A program made the translations under genes and the position numbers. From JACCZX01 sp963824935 (GTDB lineage Bacteria; Pseudomonadota; Gammaproteobacteria; Burkholderiales; Burkholderiaceae_F), in contig CAWGRF010000027.1 in assembly GCA_963824935.1 (NCBI GenBank), forward strand, positions 11,397 through 75,396: a stretch of DNA of 64,000 nt, read 5' to 3'. Of this stretch, positions 34,805 to 43,763 are shown piece by piece. Positions within the stretch are counted from its first letter, which is position 1. Every line of letters begins with the position of its first letter. The notes below the pieces were generated by a model. It ran no database searches and was not told the DNA's origin. It worked only from the letters and a program-made list of their open reading frames with translations.

Positions 34805-35701
34805 TCAAACGAGACTCGGATAGCGGCTGAGTTCCAATATCGCGCTGCCGTCGCGCTTGACGGCCAGTCTGGCGCGACCCCCGACAGGCAATGTCAATTT
34901 GCGCGGCGAGTGACCGAACGGCAGTCCAGTGAAAACGGGTACTCCCGAGATTTCCCGCAGCCGTTCGATCACCATGTTCAGATCAAAACCGTTGTCATTC
35001 GGCATCGGAGTAATCGGTGAAAAATCGCCCAACAAGATGGCGGCCTGGCGCTGCAATACGCCGGCATGCGCCAACTGGTAGAACATTCGCTCGAGCTTGT
35101 ACGCCGGCTCGTTGACGTCTTCAATAAACAGGATGCCGCCGCGCACACGCGGAAAGTGCGGTGTGCCGAGCAGCGCGACGACCATCGCCAGATTACCGCC
35201 CCAGAGTTGACCGGCAACATCGACGCGCGGTCCTTCCAATTGAAGCTCAATCGCGTATGTCTTCGTATTCAGCACGCCGAAAAAATGCTCGACCGTGAAG
35301 GCGTTCGGTTCAGATGCACCGAAGTCGGCCGCCGATGGGCCCGCGAAGCTGACTCCCCGCCGCGTCAGATAAGCCAGATTCAACGCGGTGAAATCGCTAT
35401 AGCCGACCATGATCGGCGCACGAGCCTTGATCGCTGTAAAGTCGATCCGATCGAGCAAACGCGACAGCCCGTAGCCACCGCGCGCACACAACACGATATC
35501 GACCGTGGTGTCAGTTGCGAAGCGTTGCAAATCCCCCAGCCTCTGATCATCGCTGCCGGCAAAGCGCTGTTCACGCGCGAATACGCTCTCTCCCGCTTCG
35601 ACCTGCCAGCCGCGCGCTGCCAAAAAGGCGGCTGCGCGATCGACCACCGTCGGATCCGGCAGAAATCCCGCCGGCGCAACGAGGCCGAGCGTCTTACTCA
35701 C
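34805..35701 (-). CDS. ldcA: LD-carboxypeptidase (muramoyltetrapeptide carboxypeptidase)
   Basis: 298 residues of the S66 family: LGLVAPAGFLPDP, LCARGGYGLSRLLDRID, IMVGYSDFTALNLAY with the catalytic Ser, and LFIEDVNEPAYKLERMFYQL with a catalytic Glu; the C-terminal GLPFGHSPRKLTLPVG carries the His. The enzyme trims the terminal D-Ala from recycled murein tetrapeptides in the cytoplasm. Its start overlaps the tadA stop, so the two are co-transcribed. Confidence 0.9.
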   Translation of the reverse strand: MSKTLGLVAPAGFLPDPTVVDRAAAFLAARGWQVEAGESVFAREQRFAGSDDQRLGDLQRFATDTTVDIVLCARGGYGLSRLLDRIDFTAIKARAPIMVGYSDFTALNLAYLTRRGVSFAGPSAADFGASEPNAFTVEHFFGVLNTKTYAIELQLEGPRVDVAGQLWGGNLAMVVALLGTPHFPRVRGGILFIEDVNEPAYKLERMFYQLAHAGVLQRQAAILLGDFSPITPMPNDNGFDLNMVIERLREISGVPVFTGLPFGHSPRKLTLPVGGRARLAVKRDGSAILELSRYPSLV

Positions 35702-36170
35702 CGTCGTCGGCGTCCGGTGGCAGGCGGCCCTGGCGCTTCAACTCGCGACGTTCGACAAAAAAACTCGACAGCACGCGGCGGCTTTCATCAGCCAGCACGC
35801 CGGCGACAACGGTGGTGTGATGATTGAGTCGTGGTTCGGCGAACAGATCGACGACGCTGCCGCACGCGCCGGTCTTCGGATCCGCCGCACCGTAGATCAA
35901 CCGCTTGATGCGCGCGTGCTGCATCGCGCCGGCGCACATTGCGCACGGTTCAAGCGTGACGTAAAGATCGCAGTCGGTCAGTCGATAGTTGCCGAGCAAT
36001 GCGGCCGCAGCACGCATCGCTCGAATCTCTGCGTGCGCGGTGGGATCAGCGGTGCCAATCGGTTGATTGAATCCAGTTGCGATGATCTGCCTGTCCTTGA
36101 CGATGACCGCGCCGACGGGTACCTCGGACAACGCCCACGCGTTATGCGCCTGATCGAGCGCGAGGCGCAT
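35694..36170 (-). CDS. tadA: tRNA-specific adenosine deaminase
   Basis: 158 residues from ATG 36170. Deaminase motifs: EVPVGAVIVKDRQIIATGFNQPI, ADPTAHAEIRAMR (zinc His and catalytic Glu) and LYVTLEPCAMCAGAMQHARI (two zinc Cys). It converts A34 to inosine in tRNA-Arg. The frame stays open upstream (DENY just before the Met resembles the usual TadA start), but no start codon is there, so the N-terminus may be slightly short. Upstream neighbour ends ten bases before. Confidence 0.92.
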   Translation of the reverse strand: MRLALDQAHNAWALSEVPVGAVIVKDRQIIATGFNQPIGTADPTAHAEIRAMRAAAALLGNYRLTDCDLYVTLEPCAMCAGAMQHARIKRLIYGAADPKTGACGSVVDLFAEPRLNHHTTVVAGVLADESRRVLSSFFVERRELKRQGRLPPDADDGE

Positions 36171-36180
36171 GTAGTTTTCA

Positions 36181-36681
36181 TCAACGCTTGCTTCGCCGGT
36201 CGTCTCTCTGTCGCCGCCCTCGGTGACTTCGATCTGACTCGCCAGCCATGCTTGTCGGCGCGCCTCGCGCTGCACTCTCGTTCGCACTGCGCGCCTGTGC
36301 AACAGTGTCTGCGATGCGGTCGAAATCGAGTGCGACGGCGGCATCGCCAAGCCAGGCGGGCAACGCTCCGCGTCGATAGTCGGTGCCGAAGTCCGATCGC
36401 CGCAAAAAGCCGGCATCCACCATCCAGCGGCGCAACTCAACGTGGTCGGTAGCGACCATCACGCCCGCGGTCGCTAGAAACCGCTTGAGGATTTCGTTTG
36501 CTTGCGGTTCGCTCAACGCGCTGTCAGCCGGAAATGCAAGCGCAGCGCTCGCCAACAACAGCTCCAAGTCGCCGCCGGCTTTCTGCTGCAAGGTCGAAAG
36601 GTGAACGCCGTGGCGCAAGGCCAGTTGCGCGATGCGCTCAAGCCACCCCGCTGCGTCGATCGTTGCGCTCGTTTCCATCAT
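36181..36681 (-). CDS. DUF2087-like protein
   Basis: 166 residues. The middle part (ANEILKRFLATAGVMVAT...RWMVDAGFLRRSDFGTDYRRG) resembles the DUF2087 winged-helix-like domain, found alone or behind ArsR-type regulators. The last 45 residues are Arg/Ser-rich and look unlike a folded tail; in the next frame the same DNA reads QREARRQAWLASQIE, a more protein-like ending, and stays open into tadA. A frameshift near 36290-36310 is therefore possible. Function unknown. Confidence 0.55.
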   Translation of the reverse strand: MMETSATIDAAGWLERIAQLALRHGVHLSTLQQKAGGDLELLLASAALAFPADSALSEPQANEILKRFLATAGVMVATDHVELRRWMVDAGFLRRSDFGTDYRRGALPAWLGDAAVALDFDRIADTVAQARSANESAARGAPTSMAGESDRSHRGRRQRDDRRSKR

Positions 36682-36734
36682 TAGGCGAGTTTACTCAGTC
36701 ACCTTTCTTGATCCGCTTGGCTTACTCCGTTCAA

Positions 36735-38317
36735 TCACTCCCATTCAATGGTCGCCGGCGGCTTGCCACTGATGTCGTACACGACTCGATTGATGCCGCG
36801 CACTTCATTGATGACGCGGTTCGATACGCGGCCGAGCAGTTCGTGCGGAAGCTCGGCCCAGTGCGCCGTCATGAAATCCGATGTCTGCACGGCACGCAGT
36901 GCGACGGCCCATTCGTACGTGCGCCCGTCGCCCATCACGCCGACGCTTTTGACCGGCAGGAACACCGCGAACGCCTGACTCGTGCGGTCATACCATCCGC
37001 TCGAGCGTAGTTCTTCGATGAAGATCGCGTCTGCTTGACGCAGCAGGTCGGCATACTCGCGCTTGACCTCGCCGAGGATGCGCACGCCGAGCCCCGGGCC
37101 GGGAAACGGATGCCTGAAGACCATTTCGCGCGGTAGCCCCAGTGCAATGCCCAGGTTGCGCACCTCATCCTTGAACAATTCGCGCAGCGGTTCGAGCAAT
37201 TGCAGATGCAGTGTTTCGGGCAGGCCACCGACGTTGTGATGACTCTTGATCGTCATCGCCTTCTTGGTCTTTGCGCCAGCCGATTCGATCACGTCGGGAT
37301 AAATCGTCCCCTGCGCGAGCCACTTAACCGCGGGCAGTTTCGCGGCTTCCTCCTGAAACACGTGCACGAATTCGCGGCCGATGATTTTGCGCTTGACTTC
37401 CGGATCCGTTTCACCCGCGAGTGCGCGCATGAAGCGCTCGCTGGCATCGATGTGTACCAGCTTGATTCCCATGTGTTCGCGAAACGTATCGGCCACCTGC
37501 AGGCCTTCGCCGAGCCGCAGCAAGCCGGTGTCGACGAATACGCACGTCAGTTGATCGCCGATCGCGCGATGAATCAGCGCGGCAGCGACCGACGAATCGA
37601 CGCCGCCGCTTAGCCCTAGGATTACTTCGTCGTTGCCCACTTGCGCGCGAATCTTCTCGATCGCTTCGGTCGCATAATCGCCCATGACCCAATCGGGCTT
37701 GCATCCGCAAATGTCCAGCACAAAGCGACTCAGGATCGCCTGTCCCTGCAACGTGTGCGTGACTTCAGGATGGAACAGCACACCGTAGTAGCCGCGCGCT
37801 TCATCGGCCATGCCGGCGATCGGACATGAAGGCGTCGATGCCATCAGCTTGAAGCCCGGACGGCAGCTCGACCACCTTGTCGCCGTGACTCATCCAGACC
37901 TTGAGCAATCCATGGCCTTCGGGTGTGCGCTCGTCTTCGATGTCGTTCAGCAGTCGGCTGTGGCCGTGCGCGCGCACTTCGGCGTAGCCGAACTCGCGGG
38001 TATGTCCGCCTTCAACCCTGCCGCCCAGTTGCTGCGCCATCGTCTGCATGCCGTAGCAGATGCCAAGCACCGGCACGCCGAGCTCGAACACAGCAGCCAG
38101 GCGCGCGGTCGGTGGATTCCTCGTAAGCCGACATGTGGCTGCCGGACAGGATGATTCCCTTCGGTGCAAAGTCGCGCACGAATCCATCGCCGACAGTCGC
38201 CGGATGCAGCTCGCAATACACACCGACTTCGCGTACGCGACGTGCAATCAACTGCGTAACCTGCGAGCCGAAATCGAGAATCAGTATGCGGTCGTGATGC
38301 ACCAACTCGGCACTCAC
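36735..38317 (-). CDS. guaA: GMP synthase (glutamine-hydrolysing), two frameshifts
   Basis: Three frames must be joined. From ATG 38317: ILILDFGSQVTQLIARRVRE and GIILSGSHMSAYEES. After a change at about 38101-38118: AVFELGVPVLGICYGMQTMA (catalytic Cys of the class I glutaminase) and KVWMSHGDKVVELPSG. After a second at about 37830-37840: MASTPSCPIAG, GLSGGVDSSVAAALIHRAIG (PP-loop), HHNVGGLPE, RHPFPGPGLGVRILG and the C-terminus PATIEWE. Joined length is about 527 residues, as expected. Converts XMP to GMP. Three bases separate it from guaB. The gene is central to growth, so the shifts are almost surely sequence errors. Confidence 0.9.
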
Positions 38318-38319
38318 CG

Positions 38320-39789
38320 CTAGTTCTCAATGCGGTAGTTGGGCGCTTCCTTTGTTATTCGCACATCGTGCACGTGCGATTCGCGCATTCCCGCCGCCGT
38401 GATTTCGACAAACTGAGCCCTCGTGCGCATCTCGTCGATCGACCGGCACCCGCAATAGCCCATGCTCGAGCGCAGGCCACCCGTCATCTGGAACATGATG
38501 GCGAGCACGCTACCTTTGTAGGGGACCATGCCTTCGACGCCCTCGGGCACGTATTTGTCGACGTTGGCATCGTTGTCGTTGTCTTGGAAGTAACGCTCGG
38601 CCGACCCTTCGCTCATCGCACCGAGGCTACCCATGCCGCGATAAGACTTGTAAGAGCGCCCCTGGAACAGGATGACTTCGCCCGGTGCCTCCTCGGTGCC
38701 CGCGAAAATGCCGCCCACCATCACCGAATATGCGCCGGCAGCCAGTGCCTTGGCGACGTCGCCCGAATAACGGATGCCGCCATCGGCTACCAGCGGCACA
38801 CCCGCCCCGTCGAGCGCTTTTGCGACGTTGGATACGGCCGTGATCTGCGGCACGCCGACACCTGCGACGATACGTGTGGTGCAAATCGAGCCGGGCCCGA
38901 TACCCACCTTGACACCGTCGGCCCCCGCGTCAACCAACGCGCGCGCGCCCTCCGCGGTAGCGACGTTGCCGCCCACCACATCGACCTTGGGAAAGTTTTT
39001 CTTGACCCAGCGCACACGGTCAAGCACACCCTGATGGTGGCCGTGTGCGGTGTCGACAATCAACACATCGACGCCGGCTCGCACCATCAATTCGGCGCGC
39101 TCGTCGGAATCGGGACCGGTGCTGATGGCACCCCCAACCATCAGCTTGCCCAGATGATCCTTTGCGGCGTTCGGATGCTCGGTCGCCTTGGTGATGTCTT
39201 TCACGGTGATCAGGCCGCGCAGTTCATCGTCCCCGTTGATGACCAGCACGCGCTCGAGCCGATGCTTGTGCAGCAGCGCTCGTGCTTCCTCGGGTGTCGC
39301 GCCTTCGCGCACAGTCACCAGGCGTGCGCGCGGAGTCATGATGTCGCGGATCGGCGCATCGAGCCGCGTCTCAAAGCGCAGATCGCGGTTGGTCACGATG
39401 CCGACTACGCGCTTGCCCTCGACCACCGGCAGACCGGAGAACTTGTGCGCTCGTTGAAGCTCGATCGCATCGCGCACCGTCATGTCCTGTGTGATCGTGA
39501 TCGGGTCGCGCAGCACACCGGCTTCGTGACGCTTGACCTTCATAACCTCGGCTGCCTGCTCCTTGGGAGTCATGTTTTTGTGAACGATGCCGATACCACC
39601 TTCCTGAGCCAGCGCAATCGCGAGCCGTGCATCGGTGACAGTGTCCATCGCCGCCGAAACGAGCGGGATGTTCAGGGAAATATTGCGGGAGAGGTGGGTG
39701 GAAAGCTGTACGTCCCGGGGAAGGACCGCCGAATAGGCGGGGACGAGCAGCACGTCATCGAAAGTGAGCGCTTTTTGTACCAACCGCAT
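38320..39789 (-). CDS. guaB: Inosine-5'-monophosphate dehydrogenase
   Basis: 489 residues from ATG 39789 (MRLVQKALTFDDVLLVPAYS). Two CBS modules lie at about 95-205; catalytic loop GIGPGSICTTRIVAGVGVPQ with the active Cys; GDVAKALAAGAYSVMVGG; flap RYFQ and YKGSV region. Oxidises IMP to XMP with NAD, the committed step to GMP. Forms an operon with guaA. About 150 bases upstream separate it from the divergent DUF4124 gene. Confidence 0.96.
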   Translation of the reverse strand: MRLVQKALTFDDVLLVPAYSAVLPRDVQLSTHLSRNISLNIPLVSAAMDTVTDARLAIALAQEGGIGIVHKNMTPKEQAAEVMKVKRHEAGVLRDPITITQDMTVRDAIELQRAHKFSGLPVVEGKRVVGIVTNRDLRFETRLDAPIRDIMTPRARLVTVREGATPEEARALLHKHRLERVLVINGDDELRGLITVKDITKATEHPNAAKDHLGKLMVGGAISTGPDSDERAELMVRAGVDVLIVDTAHGHHQGVLDRVRWVKKNFPKVDVVGGNVATAEGARALVDAGADGVKVGIGPGSICTTRIVAGVGVPQITAVSNVAKALDGAGVPLVADGGIRYSGDVAKALAAGAYSVMVGGIFAGTEEAPGEVILFQGRSYKSYRGMGSLGAMSEGSAERYFQDNDNDANVDKYVPEGVEGMVPYKGSVLAIMFQMTGGLRSSMGYCGCRSIDEMRTRAQFVEITAAGMRESHVHDVRITKEAPNYRIEN

Positions 39790-39940
39790 ACTTTTCCTCA
39801 GACGCAAACACGGATTATACGGGATCGACCGGATGACTTAGCGCGTTGCAATTGGGGGATGTTTGCACCCTGTTTAGTGTCATCACCCGCTTGCCGCGCC
39901 TAGTGAACCGTCGGAAAATCCCAGCTGCTCAGGAGAATTT

Positions 39941-40495
39941 ATGGTCGCTAATTCCAACGTGATTCGTGCCGTGATCAGCGCCGCTATCGTGCTGGCAGGA
40001 TTCGCATCCACGCCGAGCGAAGCCCAATGGGCGTGGAAGGACGGCAATGGACGGCTCGTGTACTCAGACCGTCCGCCGCCGTCCGATATCAAGGCCGCCA
40101 GTATCGTGCGCCAGCCCAATACGCAGACGTTGGCCAACCCGGCGCCGGTCAGCGGCCCGCTGGATGACGCCGGAAAGCCCTCGGACGCGAAGTCCTCCGA
40201 TACGAAAGCCACGCCGGCGCCAAATGCACCGAAAACCATCGCCGAACGCGACATGGAGTTTCGCAAGCGTCAGCAGGAACGCGCGGAGAGCGAAAACAAG
40301 GCCGCCGAAGAGCAGACAAGGAGCGCTGCGAAAACGGCCGAATGCGAGCGCGCACGCGGCTACCTGAGGTCGCTGGAAGATGGTGTGCGTATTAAACGCA
40401 CCGACGCTTCGGGAAATGAGGAATATCTCGACGACGCGCAGCGCGCCGCGGAAGTAGAGCGCACACGCAAGGTCATTCAGAGCGTCTGCAACTAG
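39941..40495 (+). CDS. DUF4124-domain secreted protein
   Basis: 184 residues with AGGAG before ATG 39941. A signal peptide (VISAAIVLAGFASTPSEA) is followed by WAWKDGNGRLVYSDRPPPSDIKA, the DUF4124 core, then a low-complexity Ala/Pro/Lys linker and a charged coiled region (MEFRKRQQERAESENKAAEEQ) with two Cys (ECERA, SVCN). Periplasmic, function unknown. This family is commonly next to guaB in betaproteobacteria. The 3' end overlaps rnfH on the other strand by four bases. Confidence 0.8.
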   Translation: MVANSNVIRAVISAAIVLAGFASTPSEAQWAWKDGNGRLVYSDRPPPSDIKAASIVRQPNTQTLANPAPVSGPLDDAGKPSDAKSSDTKATPAPNAPKTIAERDMEFRKRQQERAESENKAAEEQTRSAAKTAECERARGYLRSLEDGVRIKRTDASGNEEYLDDAQRAAEVERTRKVIQSVCN

Positions 40496-40796
40496 CCCCG
40501 CGCGCGCTGTTTGCGCCGCAGGTCGGCACGGGCGCGCCGCCCTTCCTTAGGATCGATCGTCAGCGGACGATAAATTTCGACGCGGTCGCCGTCGGTAAGC
40601 GGCTGATCCTGTGAGCATCGGCGGCCCCAGATTCCGGCGTCGATCGCCCCTTCAAGTTCCGGCCGGCGCGTGATCGAGCTTCGCAGCGGCGATTGCATCC
40701 CTGACCAACGCACCCGCCGGCAGCTGCACCACGCTCAAGTCTTCCACGCCGGGCGCGCAGTACGCCACGGTGATCGTCAGAAGATCTGAATCCATC
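40492..40796 (-). CDS. rnfH: RnfH-family (ubiquitin-like) protein, one frameshift
   Basis: From ATG 40796: MDSDLLTITVAYCAPGVEDL and VQLPAGALVRDAIAAAKLDH; after a frame change at about 40655-40665 the rest follows: GAIDAGIWGRRCSQDQPLTD and DRVEIYRPLTIDPKEGRR. Joined, it is about 100 residues, the UPF0125/RnfH beta-grasp fold of unknown molecular role. It is divergent from smpB. The usual ratA gene that sits between smpB and rnfH in many proteobacteria is missing; only 51 bases lie between the starts. Confidence 0.85.
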
Positions 40797-40847
40797 TGCG
40801 CGCGAGTGAGATATAAAGCCGGATTCTATTGATCGCAGCAGTTCGCA

Positions 40848-41297
40848 GTGACGATCGTTCAAAACAAGAAGGCGCATCACGATTACTCGATCGAGGAGCG
40901 GTACGAAGCCGGCATCGCGCTCGAAGGTTGGGAAGTGAAATCGATTCGCGCCAATCATGTTCAGCTGAATGAGGCGTACGTCATCGTGCGCGGTGGCGAG
41001 CTGTACCTGCTGAATTCGCACATCAGTCCGCTGCCGACCACATCGACGCACGTCAAGGCCGAGCCGACACGCACGCGCAAACTGCTGCTGCATGCAGCCG
41101 AAATACGCAAGCTGATCGGCAAAGTGGAACGCGCAGGCTACTCGCTGGTGCCGCTGAACATGCACTACAGCAAGGGCCGCGTAAAGCTCGAAGTCGGCCT
41201 AGCAAAAGGCAAAAGGCAGTTTGAAAAAAGAGCCGCTGAAGCAGATCGCGACTGGAAGAAGGAACAGAATCGGCTGCTGAAGCAACGCAGCCGGTAG
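40848..41297 (+). CDS. smpB: SsrA-binding protein SmpB
   Basis: 149 residues from GTG 40848. QNKKAHHDYSIEERYEAGIALEGWEVKS is the family opening, with VQLNEAYVIVRGGELYLLNSHI and a basic C-terminal tail (RDWKKEQNRLLKQRSR). SmpB binds tmRNA and carries it to stalled ribosomes. An intrinsic terminator (41289-41308) overlaps the stop. Confidence 0.95.
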   Translation: MTIVQNKKAHHDYSIEERYEAGIALEGWEVKSIRANHVQLNEAYVIVRGGELYLLNSHISPLPTTSTHVKAEPTRTRKLLLHAAEIRKLIGKVERAGYSLVPLNMHYSKGRVKLEVGLAKGKRQFEKRAAEADRDWKKEQNRLLKQRSR

Positions 41298-41308
41298 CGG
41301 CTCTTTTT
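41289..41308 (+). terminator. Intrinsic terminator of smpB
   Basis: Stem AGCCG (41289-41293), loop GTAG, CGGCT (41298-41302) followed by CTTTTT. An upstream copy of the complement (AAAAAGAGCCGCT, about 41226-41238, inside smpB) could pair instead with the T-rich arm and give a longer alternative stem. Confidence 0.6.
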
Positions 41309-41318
41309 CGGCGTAGGC

Positions 41319-41357
41319 TAACTTCGCGCAGCGAAGTTAAGGCGACCGGAGGTCGCC
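41319..41357. repeat. Two adjacent perfect hairpins
   Basis: TAACTTCGC-GCA-GCGAAGTTA (41319-41339) is followed by one base and GGCGACC-GGA-GGTCGCC (41341-41357). Both have three-base loops. The pair fills the gap between smpB and the convergent acetyltransferase gene. It may be a terminator for the minus-strand genes, an RNA-stability element, or a REP-like repeat. Confidence 0.5.
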
Positions 41358-41376
41358 GGCCGGAGCCAAAAGCGTG

Positions 41377-41838
41377 TTAAGCGCGCAGCACCTTCTTCAA
41401 AACAACCGCGTCGTCGCGCCCCTCGTAATAGCCTCGCAGCAACTCCGTCTGCCGATATCCGTGCTTGTCGTAGAACGCGCGGGCCGCCGCGTTCGTATCT
41501 CTCGCTTCCACCCGAATCGAAGCGATCCCCGCCGTTCGTACGGTGACTTCCAACCAGTCGAGCAGCGCTGAGCCGATGCCACGGCGGCGATACGACCTAT
41601 GAACCGCCATCAGCAGCAAGTGAGCGTCTTCGTCGCGATACTTCATGATCGCAAAGCCGAGCAGCGCCTCGCGTCCGCGCGCCACGATCGTGTTGGTAGC
41701 CGCATCGCGCACGCTTTTCAGCACGCGCTGCGGTGTCCATGACCAGCTCAATCCGTGCTCGATCGCATCCTTTGACAACGCCGCGATGCTCGGCGCCTCG
41801 GCGGATCGAGCAAAATCGATTTGGTAGTTCGCGATCAT
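41377..41838 (-). CDS. GNAT-family N-acetyltransferase (RimI-like)
   Basis: 153 residues. The acetyl-CoA loop reads HRSYRRRGIGSALLDWLEV (R/Q-x-x-G-x-G/A), and the last strands RVEARDTNAAARAFYDKHGY match RimI-type enzymes. RimI acetylates the N-terminus of ribosomal protein S18, but the neighbours give no support for that particular target. Its start overlaps the stop of the GFA gene by four bases. Confidence 0.8.
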   Translation of the reverse strand: MIANYQIDFARSAEAPSIAALSKDAIEHGLSWSWTPQRVLKSVRDAATNTIVARGREALLGFAIMKYRDEDAHLLLMAVHRSYRRRGIGSALLDWLEVTVRTAGIASIRVEARDTNAAARAFYDKHGYRQTELLRGYYEGRDDAVVLKKVLRA

Positions 41839-42323
41839 GACCGGGGTTGTTGCCCGGATAGAGCTGCGCGGCGCTCGAGGCTTTCCTGCGGCCAGTGATC
41901 GGCGGACTTGTAGTACTCAGCGACCGCAGGCGTGCCCGGAGGAAGCACGACCCACGGCTGCTTCGATGACGTGAAGATATGGATGTCCGGCGACAGACGA
42001 TCGGGCTCGTCGAGTGTGCCAACGCGAACGAAGCGGACCTTGTCGCCGCCTCCCCCGTAGTTGCTCCACACAGCAACGCGGCATTTGGGACAGCGCGCGA
42101 TCTTCTGACCCTTGCCGCTTTGGGAAGGCGTATCGACCACGTCGACTTCCCCCTGCAGAAGTTCGACGCGCGTCGATTCGATCAGCGCGTTAAGCGCGAA
42201 CGAAGCGCCGGTTTCGCGCTGACACCAGCGGCAATGGCAGCAGTGAACGAACATTGGCTTGCTGGTCATGCGGTAGCGCACCGAGCGACACGTGCAGCCA
42301 CCGTCGAAGACCTGCTCGGTCAT
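41835..42323 (-). CDS. GFA/CENP-V-like zinc-binding protein
   Basis: 162 residues. Zinc ligands in the order of the GFA (glutathione-dependent formaldehyde-activating) fold: GGCTCRSVRY, HCCHCRWCQRETG and ARCPKCRVAVW. Many members do not act on formaldehyde and have unknown roles. Its start is nine bases after the SPFH gene stop, so it may belong to that operon. Confidence 0.82.
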   Translation of the reverse strand: MTEQVFDGGCTCRSVRYRMTSKPMFVHCCHCRWCQRETGASFALNALIESTRVELLQGEVDVVDTPSQSGKGQKIARCPKCRVAVWSNYGGGGDKVRFVRVGTLDEPDRLSPDIHIFTSSKQPWVVLPPGTPAVAEYYKSADHWPQESLERRAALSGQQPRS

Positions 42324-42332
42324 GGCACACGA

Positions 42333-43269
42333 TCACCGCGGCGCCGGTTGCGCTTTCACGACCGTTAACGCCGACGCCACGAGCGTCGAGATGTCCGCCA
42401 CGTTCGACGGCACGATCAGCGTGTTGTTGGTTTTCGCCAAACTGCCGAACGCGTCGACGAAGCGATCGGCAACGCGCAGATTGACCGCCTCCAGGCCTCC
42501 GGGCTGGCGAATCGTTTCGGCCACCATCTGAATCGCGCGTGCGGTGGCTTCCGCGACCGCGATGACCGCGCCCGCCTCGCCCTGCGCGATGTTGATTTGC
42601 GCGAACTTCTCGCCTTCCGAGCGCGCGATTTCGGCTTCGCGCTCGCCGGTGGCGATGTTGATCTGCTCCTGCTTGCGGCCTTCGGACGACGCGATCAGCG
42701 CCCGCTTCTCGCGCTCGGCGGTGATCTGCTGCTGCATCGCGTGCAGGATCGCGTTCGGTGGTGTGATGTCCTTGATCTCGTAGCGCAGCACTTTCACACC
42801 CCAGTTCATCGCCGCCTCGTCGATCGCCGACACCACGCTGTGGTTGATGAACTCTCGCTCCTCGAACGTCTTGTCGAGCTCGAGCTTGCCGATCACCGAA
42901 CGCAATGTCGTCTGCGCCAGCTGCGTAATCGCCAGGATGTAGTTGCTTGCGCCGTACGACGCCCGCTGCGGATCGGTGACCTGGAAAGTACAACACGCCG
43001 TCGACTTGCAACTGCGTGTTGTCCTTGGTGATGCAGACCTGGCTGGGTGTGTCGAGCGGCACTTCCTTCAGGCTGTGCTTGTACGCAACGCGGTCGATGA
43101 ACGGGATGACCGGATTGAGTCCCGGCTGCAGCGTGCCGTGATACTTGCCCAGCCGCTCGACCACCCACGCACTCTGTTGCGGGACAACTTTCAGTGCGGT
43201 GATGGCGAACGTGATCGCAACGATCGCAATGACCAGAAAAATCAGCCACACGCCACTAAATCCGAACAT
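42333..43269 (-). CDS. SPFH/Band 7 membrane protein (QmcA/stomatin-like), one frameshift
   Basis: N-terminal membrane helix (LIFLVIAIVAITFAITAL) then VVPQQSAWVVERLGKYHGTL and DTPSQVCITKDNTQLQVDG. After a frame change at about 42980-42988 it continues LRSVIGKLELDKTFEERE, WGVKVLRYEIKDITPP and an Ala/Glu-rich coiled coil (EREAEIARSEGEKFAQINIA). SPFH proteins form large inner-membrane rings, and partner with NfeD proteins, here encoded directly upstream. Joined length is about 311 residues, usual for the family. Confidence 0.87.
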
Positions 43270-43293
43270 GAACTCCCCCTTCTTGAAATTGTT

Positions 43294-43725
43294 CTAGCGC
43301 GGCTTGGCCGCAACGATCAATCGATTGGCCTGGATTTCGCGGATGACAAACTCGCCGCCGGCAGGCTGCTCGCCCGGTGCGAGCTCAACGTCCCAGGTGG
43401 CGCCGCGGTAGTTCGCGCGTGCCGTGCGGTTCGGCGCCCATTGCTCGACTCGCAGCGTCTGGCCGACATCCATGTTCTGCACGTGATCACTCGTGGTGCG
43501 ATCGCGCAGCCGTCGTCCGAAGCGCGACTGTCTCAGCCACAGTGTTCCACCGACACTGACCACGGCTGCCGTCAAGAGCTGCCAGGTGATCGAAGCGCCA
43601 GCCAAAGCAACGAGACCTGCCGCACCGAATGCGACTGCGATCACCAGCAGATAGAACGTACCGGTCAACAGCTCGGCAACCAGCAGTCCGAAGCCGATCA
43701 CAAACCACCAGACATAGTTGTCCAT
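43294..43725 (-). CDS. NfeD-family membrane protein
   Basis: 143 residues with two or three membrane helices (WWFVIGFGLLVAELLTGTFYLLV, WQLLTAAVVSVGGTLWL) and a C-terminal OB domain (ANYRGATWDVELAPGEQPAGG). Short NfeD without the protease domain. It precedes the SPFH gene by 24 bases, the standard NfeD-SPFH pair. Confidence 0.87.
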   Translation of the reverse strand: MDNYVWWFVIGFGLLVAELLTGTFYLLVIAVAFGAAGLVALAGASITWQLLTAAVVSVGGTLWLRQSRFGRRLRDRTTSDHVQNMDVGQTLRVEQWAPNRTARANYRGATWDVELAPGEQPAGGEFVIREIQANRLIVAAKPR

Positions 43726-43763
43726 TTAATGGCGCCTCCCCTCGCCGACCCTAGTACCGCTAT

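Noticed and set aside
38120..38145. Unusual SGSH in place of SGGP in the GuaA glutaminase domain
   Set aside because: The same variant occurs, as far as I recall, in GuaA of Burkholderia-type bacteria, so it is a lineage feature.
38368..39903. 511-codon open frame on the plus strand opposite guaB
   Set aside because: Antisense shadow in GC-rich coding DNA; guaB on the minus strand has full family motifs, and the plus-strand translation resembles no protein.
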